DNA of 64,000 nucleotides from Christiangramia echinicola DSM 19838 (lineage in GTDB: Bacteria > Bacteroidota > Bacteroidia > Flavobacteriales > Flavobacteriaceae), in NCBI RefSeq assembly GCF_000423065.1, contig NZ_AUHG01000010.1, positions 186,001 through 250,000 on the forward strand, written 5' to 3'. This document shows, in pieces, positions 50,141 through 58,722 of the stretch. The notes beneath the pieces are model-generated. The model searched no databases. It was given only the letters and a program-made list of their open reading frames with translations, and was not told where the DNA came from. Numbering within the stretch: position 1 is the stretch's first letter; every line of letters begins with the position of its first letter. Made by a program: the position numbers and the translations under genes.

Positions 50141-51283
50141 ATGAAAAAGCTATTTAAAGCATTATTACTATTCATTGGGTTCTTACTTTTAGCCTCCCTC
50201 ATTCTCTATGTAGCCGGCTATGGTTATATTTTCAAAGCTATTAATACAACTTACCTCACAGGTCATAAAACTGCATTTATAGACGATCATACTTATTTTG
50301 ATAACCACGTGGTCGAAAATTCAGATAGTATCCAGAAATGGCCAATAGGTAGCAAATACAATACTATACCTGCTACCAAAACTCTGGATAGTTTAAATAG
50401 TAAACTTGAAACCGCGGCTTTCCTGATCATTAAAAATGATAGCATTCTTTTCGAAAAATATTACCATGGGTATGATAAGCTGTCCAGGACCAATTCATTT
50501 TCTATGGCCAAAAGCCTTGTTACGATCCTCATGTTTAAAGCCATTCAGGACGGTTTTCTAGAGAATATAAACCAACCGGTAGCAGATTTCTTTCCACAAT
50601 TCGATCCAAGACTTAGTATTGGCGACCTTTCTTCCATGGCGTCTGGATTAAACTGGAATGAGAATTATTATAATCCTTTCGCATCTACGGCCAGGGCTTA
50701 CTTTGGTCAGGATATCCGTGAACAGGTCATGGAGTTAAAAGTAATAGAGAAACCTGGTGAAGAATTCAAATATCTAAGTGGAAATACTCAATTATTAGGG
50801 ATGGTCATCGAAAAAGCCACAGGACAAAATTTGAGCGAATATTTAAGTGATTCCTTCTGGAAACCAATGGGAATGAATGATGATGCTCTTTGGCAAATTG
50901 ATAGCCGGGAATCTGGAATGGAAAAGGCTTATTGCTGTATTTCAAGCAATGCAAGGAATTTTGGGAAGTTCGGAAAGTTATTGATCAATAATGGTAAATG
51001 GAATGGCGAGCAATTATTAGATTCCTCTTTTATAGAAACTGCCTCAGAACCACGATTCTCTGAAACTTCATATTATGGATATGGTTTCTGGTTAAGTGAC
51101 TATCGTGATAAAGACATTTACTACATGCGCGGAATTTTAGGCCAGTACGTTATAATGATCCCAGAGGATGATCTAGTTATAGTAAGACTGGGAAGAAAAC
51201 TTATTCGAAAGAAGGATGATAAGCATTACCAGGATTTTTATATGTATATTGACCAGATCTACAAGATGTTGAATAACCTTTAA
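50141..51283 (+). CDS. Beta-lactamase-fold serine hydrolase
   Basis: A 380-residue membrane-anchored enzyme. One N-terminal helix (~5-28) is followed by a class-C-like hydrolase: Ser-x-x-Lys in FSMAKSLV, Tyr-x-Asn-type region in YLSGNTQLLG, and the final strand near RGILGQYVIMIPEDD. Such proteins are D,D-peptidases, esterases or uncharacterised amidases. Little suggests true beta-lactamase activity. It is followed by a DUF4153 membrane protein after one base. Confidence 0.87.
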   Translation: MKKLFKALLLFIGFLLLASLILYVAGYGYIFKAINTTYLTGHKTAFIDDHTYFDNHVVENSDSIQKWPIGSKYNTIPATKTLDSLNSKLETAAFLIIKNDSILFEKYYHGYDKLSRTNSFSMAKSLVTILMFKAIQDGFLENINQPVADFFPQFDPRLSIGDLSSMASGLNWNENYYNPFASTARAYFGQDIREQVMELKVIEKPGEEFKYLSGNTQLLGMVIEKATGQNLSEYLSDSFWKPMGMNDDALWQIDSRESGMEKAYCCISSNARNFGKFGKLLINNGKWNGEQLLDSSFIETASEPRFSETSYYGYGFWLSDYRDKDIYYMRGILGQYVIMIPEDDLVIVRLGRKLIRKKDDKHYQDFYMYIDQIYKMLNNL

Positions 51284-51284
51284 T

Positions 51285-53015
51285 ATGAGCTATTTTAAGG
51301 AATTGCCTACGAAAATGATAATGGCATTCAAGCGTTTCCCATTAACATTAATATGGGTTACGATAGGAAGTTTCTTTGTTATTTCATTAATACATAATCG
51401 TATTAATATATTTGGCATCCATTATAAAGAGGTTATCACTTTAATACTGGGAGTCAGCTGGTTAATTGGCGCTCAATTTATTACAGAAAGTCAAAGAAGT
51501 AGATTAGTTGGTTGGGGAGTAAAGACAGTGATAATTTTACTTCTAATCATATATTATATTAATTTACCGGATATTTATGATTCGTCACAGACATTCATCT
51601 ATCTTAGGTGGTTTATATTATTACTAGCAGGCCATATATTTATATTTTTCGCCCCATTTATTTTTTATTGGAACACTGTTGATTACTGGAATTACTTACG
51701 GCGCATAATTGTCGCTATTTCCCGAAGTATTCTTTTTTCAGGAATTATATATTTAGGATTATCCCTCGCATTATTAGCGGTAGAAAATCTTTTTACATTC
51801 GATTTTGGTGAAGAAATTTATTTCGAACTTTTTATTTTCTGTTTAGGAATCATTAATACGTTCATTTACCTCTCAGATTTTCCAAAAGAAATTTATAAAA
51901 CTCAAAAGCTTCATTATTCTAAAGCTTTGGATGTTTTAATTAAGTATATTCTAATTCCGATACTTATATTATACCTTCTAATTGTATATGCTTATTCCTT
52001 CACAATATTGCTTACATGGCAACTTCCGGAAGGTTGGGTATCCTATCTAATATCAATTCTTGCAATTACAGGTTTTATAATCTATATCATAATAGATCCC
52101 ATTCGAGAAAAGCATCAAAACCTAATTATAAGAAAATTTCATCCAATTCTTCAGGTCTCATTGTTACCACTATTTATACTGCTTTTTATAGCAATATACG
52201 CTCGAATTAGTGCTTACAATTTTACAGAGAACAGGTATTTCCTTTTAATATTAGCATTTTGGTTACTTGGCATTACACTTTTCACTTTAATAAGCAAAAA
52301 AAGAAAGTTATCCCTTCTGCCTATCAGTCTCTTTATTCTGTGTTTACTTAGTATTTATGGGCCTTGGAATGTATTCAAGATTTCTATCCAGGCACAGGTA
52401 AATGAACTTTCAGAATTGATAATTAATACTAATAATGGGGAGCAGGCATTAACCGGAGATGAAGTAGAGCGATTCAAGAATATTGCTCGCTATTTAAAAA
52501 CACGAGAAAAGCTTAAATTAGTTGACGATGAAATTGGTTTTGAAACGTCTTATTTAAGATATTCATATAGTGCTGGCAAATATATGCTGGACTCTATTTA
52601 TGGGAAAAATAATTATACAGAAAATAAGCCTTTTAATTTTGATGATAAAAGTTTTAACTACAGTAGTTATACCTTCCATGATGAAATAAATATTAAAGGA
52701 TACGAAAAGTTTATATTAGTATCTGCTTCAACCATTCTACACCAAGAAAAAAGGTCTACTTACAATCTGGAGATTGATCAAAGTGAAATAATTCTTAGAA
52801 ATTCATCTAATGAATTATTTAGAATGGATATGGAAAATGATATTACTGAAAAACTTCAAAAATATCAATCCTTTAGCAATATTCCTGAAGGTAGTTTTGT
52901 ATATGAGTTCAACAAGAAAGCTAAATTTAAAGTAGTTATTATTTCATTAAGTGGTATTAACCAAAATAATAAAGTAGAAATAGAAAGTATAACTGCCTAC
53001 ATTTTTATTAGGTAA
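51285..53015 (+). CDS. DUF4153-type membrane protein
   Basis: A 576-residue protein. Residues ~15-370 contain about ten hydrophobic helices with aromatic and Ile/Leu-rich repeats; the C-terminal ~200 residues are polar and probably extracytoplasmic. The features are those of DUF4153 proteins of flavobacteria, whose function is unknown; the assignment is by overall impression. It is one base after the serine hydrolase gene, and both could act at the cell envelope. Confidence 0.7.
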   Translation: MSYFKELPTKMIMAFKRFPLTLIWVTIGSFFVISLIHNRINIFGIHYKEVITLILGVSWLIGAQFITESQRSRLVGWGVKTVIILLLIIYYINLPDIYDSSQTFIYLRWFILLLAGHIFIFFAPFIFYWNTVDYWNYLRRIIVAISRSILFSGIIYLGLSLALLAVENLFTFDFGEEIYFELFIFCLGIINTFIYLSDFPKEIYKTQKLHYSKALDVLIKYILIPILILYLLIVYAYSFTILLTWQLPEGWVSYLISILAITGFIIYIIIDPIREKHQNLIIRKFHPILQVSLLPLFILLFIAIYARISAYNFTENRYFLLILAFWLLGITLFTLISKKRKLSLLPISLFILCLLSIYGPWNVFKISIQAQVNELSELIINTNNGEQALTGDEVERFKNIARYLKTREKLKLVDDEIGFETSYLRYSYSAGKYMLDSIYGKNNYTENKPFNFDDKSFNYSSYTFHDEINIKGYEKFILVSASTILHQEKRSTYNLEIDQSEIILRNSSNELFRMDMENDITEKLQKYQSFSNIPEGSFVYEFNKKAKFKVVIISLSGINQNNKVEIESITAYIFIR

Positions 53016-53037
53016 CAAAAACTTTTAATAGGTAAAT

Positions 53038-53754
53038 ATGCTACATAAGATTAAACTGGAAAATATACTTTTCCTGGACATTGAGACCGTACCTGAATTT
53101 CGGGATTATTCTGAAATGAGCGAAGAGAAAAAATTGCTTTGGGACGAAAAATCTAAATATCAACGTAAAGAGGATTTTACTCCGGAAGAGTTTTATGAAA
53201 GGGCAGGTATCTGGAGTGAATTCGGGAAGATCATCTGTATCTCGGTTGGTTTTTTCAGTTTTAAAAATGGAAGTAGAAGTTTTCGTATAACCAGCTTTCA
53301 AGGCGAAGAAGAAAAATTATTAAGAGATTTCACCGTATTACTGGAAGAATATTTTTTTCAGCCCTATCATCTGCTATGTGCCCATAACGGGAAGGAATTT
53401 GATTTCCCTTATATAGCCCGAAGAATGCTTATTCATAATATGCGTTTACCTTCAAAACTTAATCTATTCGGGAAAAAACCCTGGGAAGTTCCGCATCTGG
53501 ATACATTAGAACTATGGAAATTTGGTGATTATAAACATTTCACTTCCCTTAAATTACTTACCCACGTACTCGGCATCCCTTCTCCCAAAGAAGACATAGA
53601 CGGTTCTATGGTTAGGGAGGTATATTATGAAAAAGGAGAATTAAACAGGATCGTGGAATATTGCGAAAGAGACGTTATTGCCATTGCACAGGTAATTTTA
53701 AAATTAAGACAGGAGGTTCTTTTAAGTGATTCAGAAATAATTGCTGTAAATTAA
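53038..53754 (+). CDS. DEDD-type 3'-5' exonuclease
   Basis: A 238-residue RNase H-like nuclease. The three catalytic motifs are LDIETVPEF, AHNGKEFDFPYIARR and YCERDVIAIAQ (the Tyr-x3-Asp form). This resembles the PolB-like predicted exonuclease group found in Bacteroidota. A role in DNA repair or RNA turnover is inferred from family. It starts 22 bases after the DUF4153 gene, so the three genes from 50141 may share one transcript. Confidence 0.9.
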   Translation: MLHKIKLENILFLDIETVPEFRDYSEMSEEKKLLWDEKSKYQRKEDFTPEEFYERAGIWSEFGKIICISVGFFSFKNGSRSFRITSFQGEEEKLLRDFTVLLEEYFFQPYHLLCAHNGKEFDFPYIARRMLIHNMRLPSKLNLFGKKPWEVPHLDTLELWKFGDYKHFTSLKLLTHVLGIPSPKEDIDGSMVREVYYEKGELNRIVEYCERDVIAIAQVILKLRQEVLLSDSEIIAVN

Positions 53755-53905
53755 TTTAGCTAATTCCCTACTCAGCAGGTTACTTACAAACCAGGTGAAT
53801 TTCTTTAACAAAAGCTTAACTAGATATAAAAAACCCAAACTATCTCTTAAGGCGTAGATAAGGTATGTAAAGACAAAAAAGTTTTTACTCTTAATTATAA
53901 ACCTT

Positions 53906-54583
53906 ATGAAAAAAGTTAAGCTTTTCACAGTTTTAGGAATAGCTCTTTCTGCCGCCATTTTTATCGCAGCAGATCACGTAGACGCACCTGGTGTTGCAGG
54001 TTCTTCGGCAGATATTGCTGATTTCTACGCTTTTGAACCAACAACAGGATCCAGTAACACGGTATTCATTGTAGATGTTCAATCTAATGTTTTACCAGAT
54101 TTAACTTATGGTGCATTTGATGAAGATGTACTGGTAGAGATCAATATCGATCTCGATGGTGACCTGGTTGAAGACAGAGTTATTCAAGCCATTCCGAGAG
54201 ACGGAATGATGTATTTCTTTGGACCTTTTAGCCCAAGTGCTACTGGTCTTAATAGTGAAGTGAGCGTTGATAATGCTTTAGGAATGGTAGAAATATCTTC
54301 TACTAGTGCCATCACTGAAACTACTTCTAACGGTGTATCTCTATTTGCAGGACCTAGACAGGATGCATTTTACTTTGACTTTGTGAGATTTAATGAAGTT
54401 GTAGCCCCTTCCGCTGAAGATAATTCAGGATTCAATGTTCCGGGAACAGATACTTTTGACGGCGCCAACACGCTTTCCATTGCCCTGGAAATACCGAACA
54501 GTTTACTTGGAACTCCAACGGCAACCAATGTTTTAGGGATTCCGGTTTATAAGACCTGGGTTACTACTAATCGTAAGCAATAG
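53906..54583 (+). CDS. DUF4331-family secreted protein, first of a pair
   Basis: A 225-residue protein with signal peptide MKKVKLFTVLGIALSAAIFIA. ADHVDAPGVAGSSADIADFYAFE is the start of a DUF4331 domain, followed by strand-rich repeats. The mature N-terminus with its His/Asp pair suggests metal or substrate binding. The domain in other bacteria is roughly double this length; the partner gene directly downstream probably supplies the related second part. The function of DUF4331 is unknown. Confidence 0.82.
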   Translation: MKKVKLFTVLGIALSAAIFIAADHVDAPGVAGSSADIADFYAFEPTTGSSNTVFIVDVQSNVLPDLTYGAFDEDVLVEINIDLDGDLVEDRVIQAIPRDGMMYFFGPFSPSATGLNSEVSVDNALGMVEISSTSAITETTSNGVSLFAGPRQDAFYFDFVRFNEVVAPSAEDNSGFNVPGTDTFDGANTLSIALEIPNSLLGTPTATNVLGIPVYKTWVTTNRKQ

Positions 54584-54609
54584 TCAATCAAATTTTAAAA
54601 ATTAGAATT

Positions 54610-55323
54610 ATGAAAATAAATAATATAAAGATCCTTTTCTCTGCCCTATGTATTAGTGTAGTAGCGGTTGGATGTAGTGAAGATGATGATTTTATGATGA
54701 CTGAAACACCTACCCCAAACCCTCCAGTGGAAATGATGGAAGTAGATTTTAGTGGATCATATAGCCAGGTAGACCATATGGGACGTCCGGGAATAAACAC
54801 CGTCCTAAGTAGTAGTGCAGAAATTAAGAATATGCATAATACTACGATCCCTTCAGAAATGGGTGCTGCTTTTCAGGCTTCTTTTGAAGCTCAACTGGAA
54901 GGATTACATGACGCCTATGCGGTTGCTTTAGGAGCAGATCCAGCAGCAATCAATTTTGAACCGAATATCCTTGGTGATATCCTTAATGGATCAGAACCAA
55001 CATCTGAAGATAACCCAAATCCTGTTTCTGCTACTGTATTAACTACAGTATTGGCTTCAGACGTACTTGAGGTAGCTCCAGATGCTCCAACTACTTATTT
55101 TAATCCTGGTAATGGAGCTCCTAATTTTGAAGGCGCTGTAGGGCTTACAGGAAGAATGCTACAGGATGATGTTATAGACATCTCGTTAATTCTATTATTT
55201 GGTGGAGAAAGCGGTGCCAGATTTAATGGCGAAGGTGGATTACCTCAACTAGTTACCGATGGTGTTGCTTTAACAGCAGATAATATTACAAACAGTTTCC
55301 CTTATATAGGGGCACCTGAATAA
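54610..55323 (+). CDS. DUF4331-like lipoprotein, second of a pair
   Basis: A 237-residue lipoprotein. The signal peptide ends in the lipobox VGCSEDDDF (Cys near residue 22), followed by an acidic and Pro-rich linker and FSGSYSQVDHMGRPGINTVL, the block that occurs in the second half of DUF4331 proteins. It starts 26 bases after the first DUF4331-like gene and is followed by a good terminator. The two together give one whole DUF4331-like unit. Confidence 0.78.
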   Translation: MKINNIKILFSALCISVVAVGCSEDDDFMMTETPTPNPPVEMMEVDFSGSYSQVDHMGRPGINTVLSSSAEIKNMHNTTIPSEMGAAFQASFEAQLEGLHDAYAVALGADPAAINFEPNILGDILNGSEPTSEDNPNPVSATVLTTVLASDVLEVAPDAPTTYFNPGNGAPNFEGAVGLTGRMLQDDVIDISLILLFGGESGARFNGEGGLPQLVTDGVALTADNITNSFPYIGAPE

Positions 55324-55340
55324 GATTTCCAATACTAATT

Positions 55341-55374
55341 GAGGCTGTAGTATGATTTATTACAGCCTCTTTTA
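55341..55374 (+). terminator. Terminator of the DUF4331 pair
   Basis: Perfect nine-base arms GAGGCTGTA and TACAGCCTC followed by TTTTATT. It ends 20 bases before the TPR gene, which may nevertheless be reached by read-through. Confidence 0.85.
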
Positions 55375-55395
55375 TTAACTAATGAATCAGAAATC

Positions 55396-56676
55396 ATGAA
55401 GATCAATATTTTTCTTTTACTAATGTCTGTATTAATGATTAGTTGTGATCAGGAATCAGATAAAAAGGTGACAGCGCCTGAAGATTATAACGAATACCTT
55501 GCTGTAAAAGAGTCGAGAACTACCTCTCCATATTTTGAATTATGGAATTCCAAGATCACGAAAGATAGTCTTGAATTACCAAGTTTTGCAGCGGTAGCAG
55601 GACAATATAATACCTTCTTTGAGTCTACGGGTGATATAGCCTATTTAAAGAAAGCTGAACAATCACTTTTAAAGGCGGTTGAAATAGCGAATATTGATAA
55701 AGACAAATATTACCGATCTCTATCCAGAAATTATATTTCTCAGCATCGTTTTAAGGAAGCACGCATCTATGCAGATTCTGCTGCTATGTTAGGAAAAGAT
55801 CTTACTGTAAATCAGCATTTACTTTTTGATGTACATATGGAATTAGGTAATTATAAAAAGGTCGATAGTCTTCAGAAGCTATTTGCAGATCCTTATGATT
55901 TCAATTACATGATTCGTGCAGCTAAATGGAACGACTTTGAGGGAGATCTGGACCGTACCATTATGTTTATGGAAAAAGCCAGAGATAAAGCTGAAGAAAG
56001 TAAGAACAGAAGTCTATTGCTTTGGGTTTATTCTAACCTGGGTGATTATTACGGCCATGCCGGAAGAATTGAAGATAGTTACGATCATTATTTAAAGACG
56101 CTGGAAATAGATCCTTCTAATTCTTACGCAAAAAAGGGAATTGCCTGGATCGTCTTTTCCCATGAGAATAATGAAACCGAGGCTCTGCGTATTATAGATT
56201 CAATTCTGGAAAGTCATAGTACGCCCGATCTTTACCTTTTAAAAGCTGAGATAGCGGAGCATAGTGATGATAATGAACTATATGAATCCTCCTTATCAAA
56301 ATATAAAAATCTTACCCAGAAACCAGCTTACGGTGAAATGTACAATGCATATAACTTAAAGGTCTTTTTAGGTGAAAAAGGTAAAGAGATCGATGCTTTA
56401 GATCTCGCAAGAAAAGAAGTAGCAAACAGGGAAACTCCCGAAACTTATCAGTTGCTTGCCCTGGCCCATCTTAAGAACGGAAACAAGAAAGAAGCTCTTA
56501 AGATCGTTAAAGATAAAGTTGAAGGCAAAACTTACGAACCTGAAGCGCAATTAGCATTGGCCAATATTTACAAGGCTAATAATTTGACTTCAGAAGCTAA
56601 AAAAATTAAGAAAGAACTACTAGAAGCCAGATTTGAATTAGGACCCGTAACCTATAAAGAAGTTATGGACCTTTAA
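55396..56676 (+). CDS. TPR-repeat lipoprotein
   Basis: A 426-residue lipoprotein. The lipobox is in MISCDQESDKK (Cys17). Most of the remainder consists of tetratricopeptide-like helix pairs: YLKKAEQSLLKAVEIA, then LLLWVYSNLGDYYGHAGR, SYDHYLKTLEIDPSNSYAKKG and LLALAHLKNGNKKEALKI. It is probably a scaffold or partner for the DUF4331 proteins encoded just upstream. No enzyme motif is seen. Confidence 0.87.
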   Translation: MKINIFLLLMSVLMISCDQESDKKVTAPEDYNEYLAVKESRTTSPYFELWNSKITKDSLELPSFAAVAGQYNTFFESTGDIAYLKKAEQSLLKAVEIANIDKDKYYRSLSRNYISQHRFKEARIYADSAAMLGKDLTVNQHLLFDVHMELGNYKKVDSLQKLFADPYDFNYMIRAAKWNDFEGDLDRTIMFMEKARDKAEESKNRSLLLWVYSNLGDYYGHAGRIEDSYDHYLKTLEIDPSNSYAKKGIAWIVFSHENNETEALRIIDSILESHSTPDLYLLKAEIAEHSDDNELYESSLSKYKNLTQKPAYGEMYNAYNLKVFLGEKGKEIDALDLARKEVANRETPETYQLLALAHLKNGNKKEALKIVKDKVEGKTYEPEAQLALANIYKANNLTSEAKKIKKELLEARFELGPVTYKEVMDL

Positions 56677-56699
56677 TACCTTTTTACTCTTTCATTTTT

Positions 56700-56740
56700 G
56701 AACCCATGGAATTCTATATGTTTTTCATGGGTTCTTTTTT
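56700..56740 (+). terminator. Terminator of the TPR gene
   Basis: Perfect nine-base arms GAACCCATG (56700-56708) and CATGGGTTC (56726-56734), then six T. Confidence 0.88.
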
Positions 56741-56849
56741 ATAAATCTGATTTTCAACCAACTTATAAGGAAATATTAAGATTTTACTCAAATATAGATG
56801 CTAACTTTATATAACAATTAAACATTTTTTCGAACCAAAAATAGACGAT

Positions 56850-57209
56850 ATGTACTTATACATTGAAATGTGGAACGTTACTACAAAGTGGATGAAACTT
56901 AGTCATGAGGAGAGAAGGAAGCTAATGGATGATATGCATAAACGTATCAATAATATGAAAGCCAGTGGCGTTGAAAACCTTGGATGGGCAATAAATGACG
57001 AGCATACACCTTACAGGAGTGATTACCGCTATATGACTGTATGGAAAATGCCATCTGTAGAAGAAGTTAAGGTACTGGAAAGTAATCTAGCTAATGCTGG
57101 CTGGTACGACTATTTCTCGCAGGCTAATTCCAGAGGGGAAATGATAACTCAAGATAATGCGATAGACTTCCTGGTAGATATAGAAGAAAACTCGACCTCT
57201 ATGAGTTAG
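56850..57209 (+). CDS. Small cytosolic protein, DUF6616-like
   Basis: A 119-residue soluble protein beginning MYLYIEMWNVTTKWMKLS. A ferredoxin-like alpha/beta barrel half is likely (IEMWNV, then VENLGWAINDEHT, RYMTVWKMPSVEEVKVLES and AGWYDYF), as in small dimeric monooxygenase-like or DUF6616 proteins; the DUF number is from memory. No cofactor motif is visible. It stands alone and ends at a shared terminator. Confidence 0.7.
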   Translation: MYLYIEMWNVTTKWMKLSHEERRKLMDDMHKRINNMKASGVENLGWAINDEHTPYRSDYRYMTVWKMPSVEEVKVLESNLANAGWYDYFSQANSRGEMITQDNAIDFLVDIEENSTSMS

Positions 57210-57212
57210 AAA

Positions 57213-57246
57213 TAAAAAAAGCCGGATCATAAATCCGGCTTTTCTA
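57213..57246. terminator. Bidirectional terminator
   Basis: GCCGGAT (57221-57227) and ATCCGGC (57233-57239) with A-run before and T-run after, between the converging 56850 and scoB genes. Confidence 0.88.
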
Positions 57247-57250
57247 TTTT

Positions 57251-57910
57251 TTATTGAAGTTTCATTTCTGGAACATCACCTTCTACAATAAGTTTTCCTT
57301 CTGTAGCATTTTCAATTTCTTCAACACTTACTCCTGGAGCTCTTTCCAGTAATTTGAAACCATTTTCAGTCACCTCGATTACCGCAAGATTGGTTACAAT
57401 TTTAGTAACACAGCCCACACCAGTTAGTGGCAGGGAGCATCTTTTCAGTAATTTTGAATCGCCGGCCTTGTTGGTATGCATCATGGCCACAATGATATTT
57501 TCTGCAGAAGCAACAAGATCCATTGCACCCCCCATTCCTTTTACCATTTTACCCGGAATCTTCCAGTTGGCGATATCCCCGTTTTCGGCTACTTCCATAG
57601 CTCCAAGAATGGTAAGGTCTACATGTTGCCCTCTAATCATCCCAAAGCTCATGGCAGAATCAAAGAAACTTGCCCCAGGTAATGCCGTAATTGTTTGTTT
57701 TCCTGCATTAATAAGATCGGCGTCCTCTTCTCCATCGATAGGAAAAGGTCCCATCCCCAGAATTCCATTTTCACTTTGAAATTCAACCTGAATATCGTCA
57801 CGAACAAAATTGGCTACCAAAGTAGGGATCCCAATTCCCAGGTTCACATAATATCCGTCTTTTATCTCTTTGGCTATTCTCTGTGCTATTCCGTTTTTAT
57901 CCAATGCCAT
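57251..57910 (-). CDS. scoB: 3-oxoacid CoA-transferase subunit B
   Basis: A 219-residue subunit. The catalytic glutamate is in FQSENGILGMGPFP, and the family blocks YVNLGIGIPTLVANF and MKGMGGAMDLV are present. With subunit A it moves CoA from succinyl-CoA to acetoacetate or a similar acid. It begins two bases after the subunit A stop, giving a two-gene operon. A butyrate/acetate-type transferase is an alternative substrate. Confidence 0.93.
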   Translation of the reverse strand: MALDKNGIAQRIAKEIKDGYYVNLGIGIPTLVANFVRDDIQVEFQSENGILGMGPFPIDGEEDADLINAGKQTITALPGASFFDSAMSFGMIRGQHVDLTILGAMEVAENGDIANWKIPGKMVKGMGGAMDLVASAENIIVAMMHTNKAGDSKLLKRCSLPLTGVGCVTKIVTNLAVIEVTENGFKLLERAPGVSVEEIENATEGKLIVEGDVPEMKLQ

Positions 57911-57912
57911 AA

Positions 57913-58614
57913 TTATGCTTTTTGTCTTACCGTACGTTGCTCAATTCTTTTCTCATAGTCTTTTCCCTGGAAGATCCTTTGTACCAGGATTCCCGGTATA
58001 TGGATATGATTTGGATCTAGTTCTCCCGGCTCTACCAGCTCCTCAACCTCAGCTACCGTTATCTTTGCAGATCCGCACATTACTGGATTAAAGTTTCTTG
58101 CTGTACCTTTAAAGATGAGGTTTCCAGCTTTATCTCCTTTCCATGCTTTTACAAAAGCAAAGTCCGCTTTGAAAGCTTCTTCCAGAACGTACATTTTTCC
58201 GTCGAATTCACGAGTTTCCTTACCCTGTGCAACTTCTGTCCCATACCCAGCAGGAGTATAGATTGCCGGAAAACCCTGTTGAGCTGCCTGGCATCTTGCT
58301 GCAAGTGTCCCCTGCGGGATCAACTCCACATCGAGTTCACCGCTAAGCATTTGTTTTTCGAAAATGGCATTTTCTCCAACATATGAAGAAACCATTTTAT
58401 CTATTTGTTTTTTATGAAGCAATTGGCCGAGTCCGAAGTCATCGACACCGGCATTATTAGAGATACAGGTAAGGTTCTTTAAATTGAGACGTACCAGTTC
58501 AGAAATCGCATTTTCAGGAATTCCAGATAAACCGAAACCTCCCAGCATAAATGTCATTCCGTCCTTAGCGTCCTTTAAAGCATCCTGTACATTATCAACT
58601 GTCTTTATGATCAT
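57913..58614 (-). CDS. scoA: 3-oxoacid CoA-transferase subunit A
   Basis: A 233-residue subunit. The glycine-rich CoA loop [16 protein letters not shown] and the FIGE-like and STVAR-like blocks ([36 protein letters not shown]) are conserved, ending with the [22 protein letters not shown] block. It is first in the scoAB operon, whose promoter region is AT-rich, with only a near-match -7 box. Confidence 0.93.
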   Translation of the reverse strand: MIIKTVDNVQDALKDAKDGMTFMLGGFGLSGIPENAISELVRLNLKNLTCISNNAGVDDFGLGQLLHKKQIDKMVSSYVGENAIFEKQMLSGELDVELIPQGTLAARCQAAQQGFPAIYTPAGYGTEVAQGKETREFDGKMYVLEEAFKADFAFVKAWKGDKAGNLIFKGTARNFNPVMCGSAKITVAEVEELVEPGELDPNHIHIPGILVQRIFQGKDYEKRIEQRTVRQKA

Positions 58615-58722
58615 TTTTTCAGAATTTTACCCGAAAATACGAAAATAAAAATGTGGTCACAATGCTATAATGTGACTTCCCTGATTTATCTGGAATTTTT
58701 AATGAATTTTTTTGAGAAAAAT

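Noticed and set aside
57354-57779. 141-codon plus-strand frame opposite scoB
   Set aside because: It is complementary to a clear CoA-transferase gene and shows no domain or promoter.
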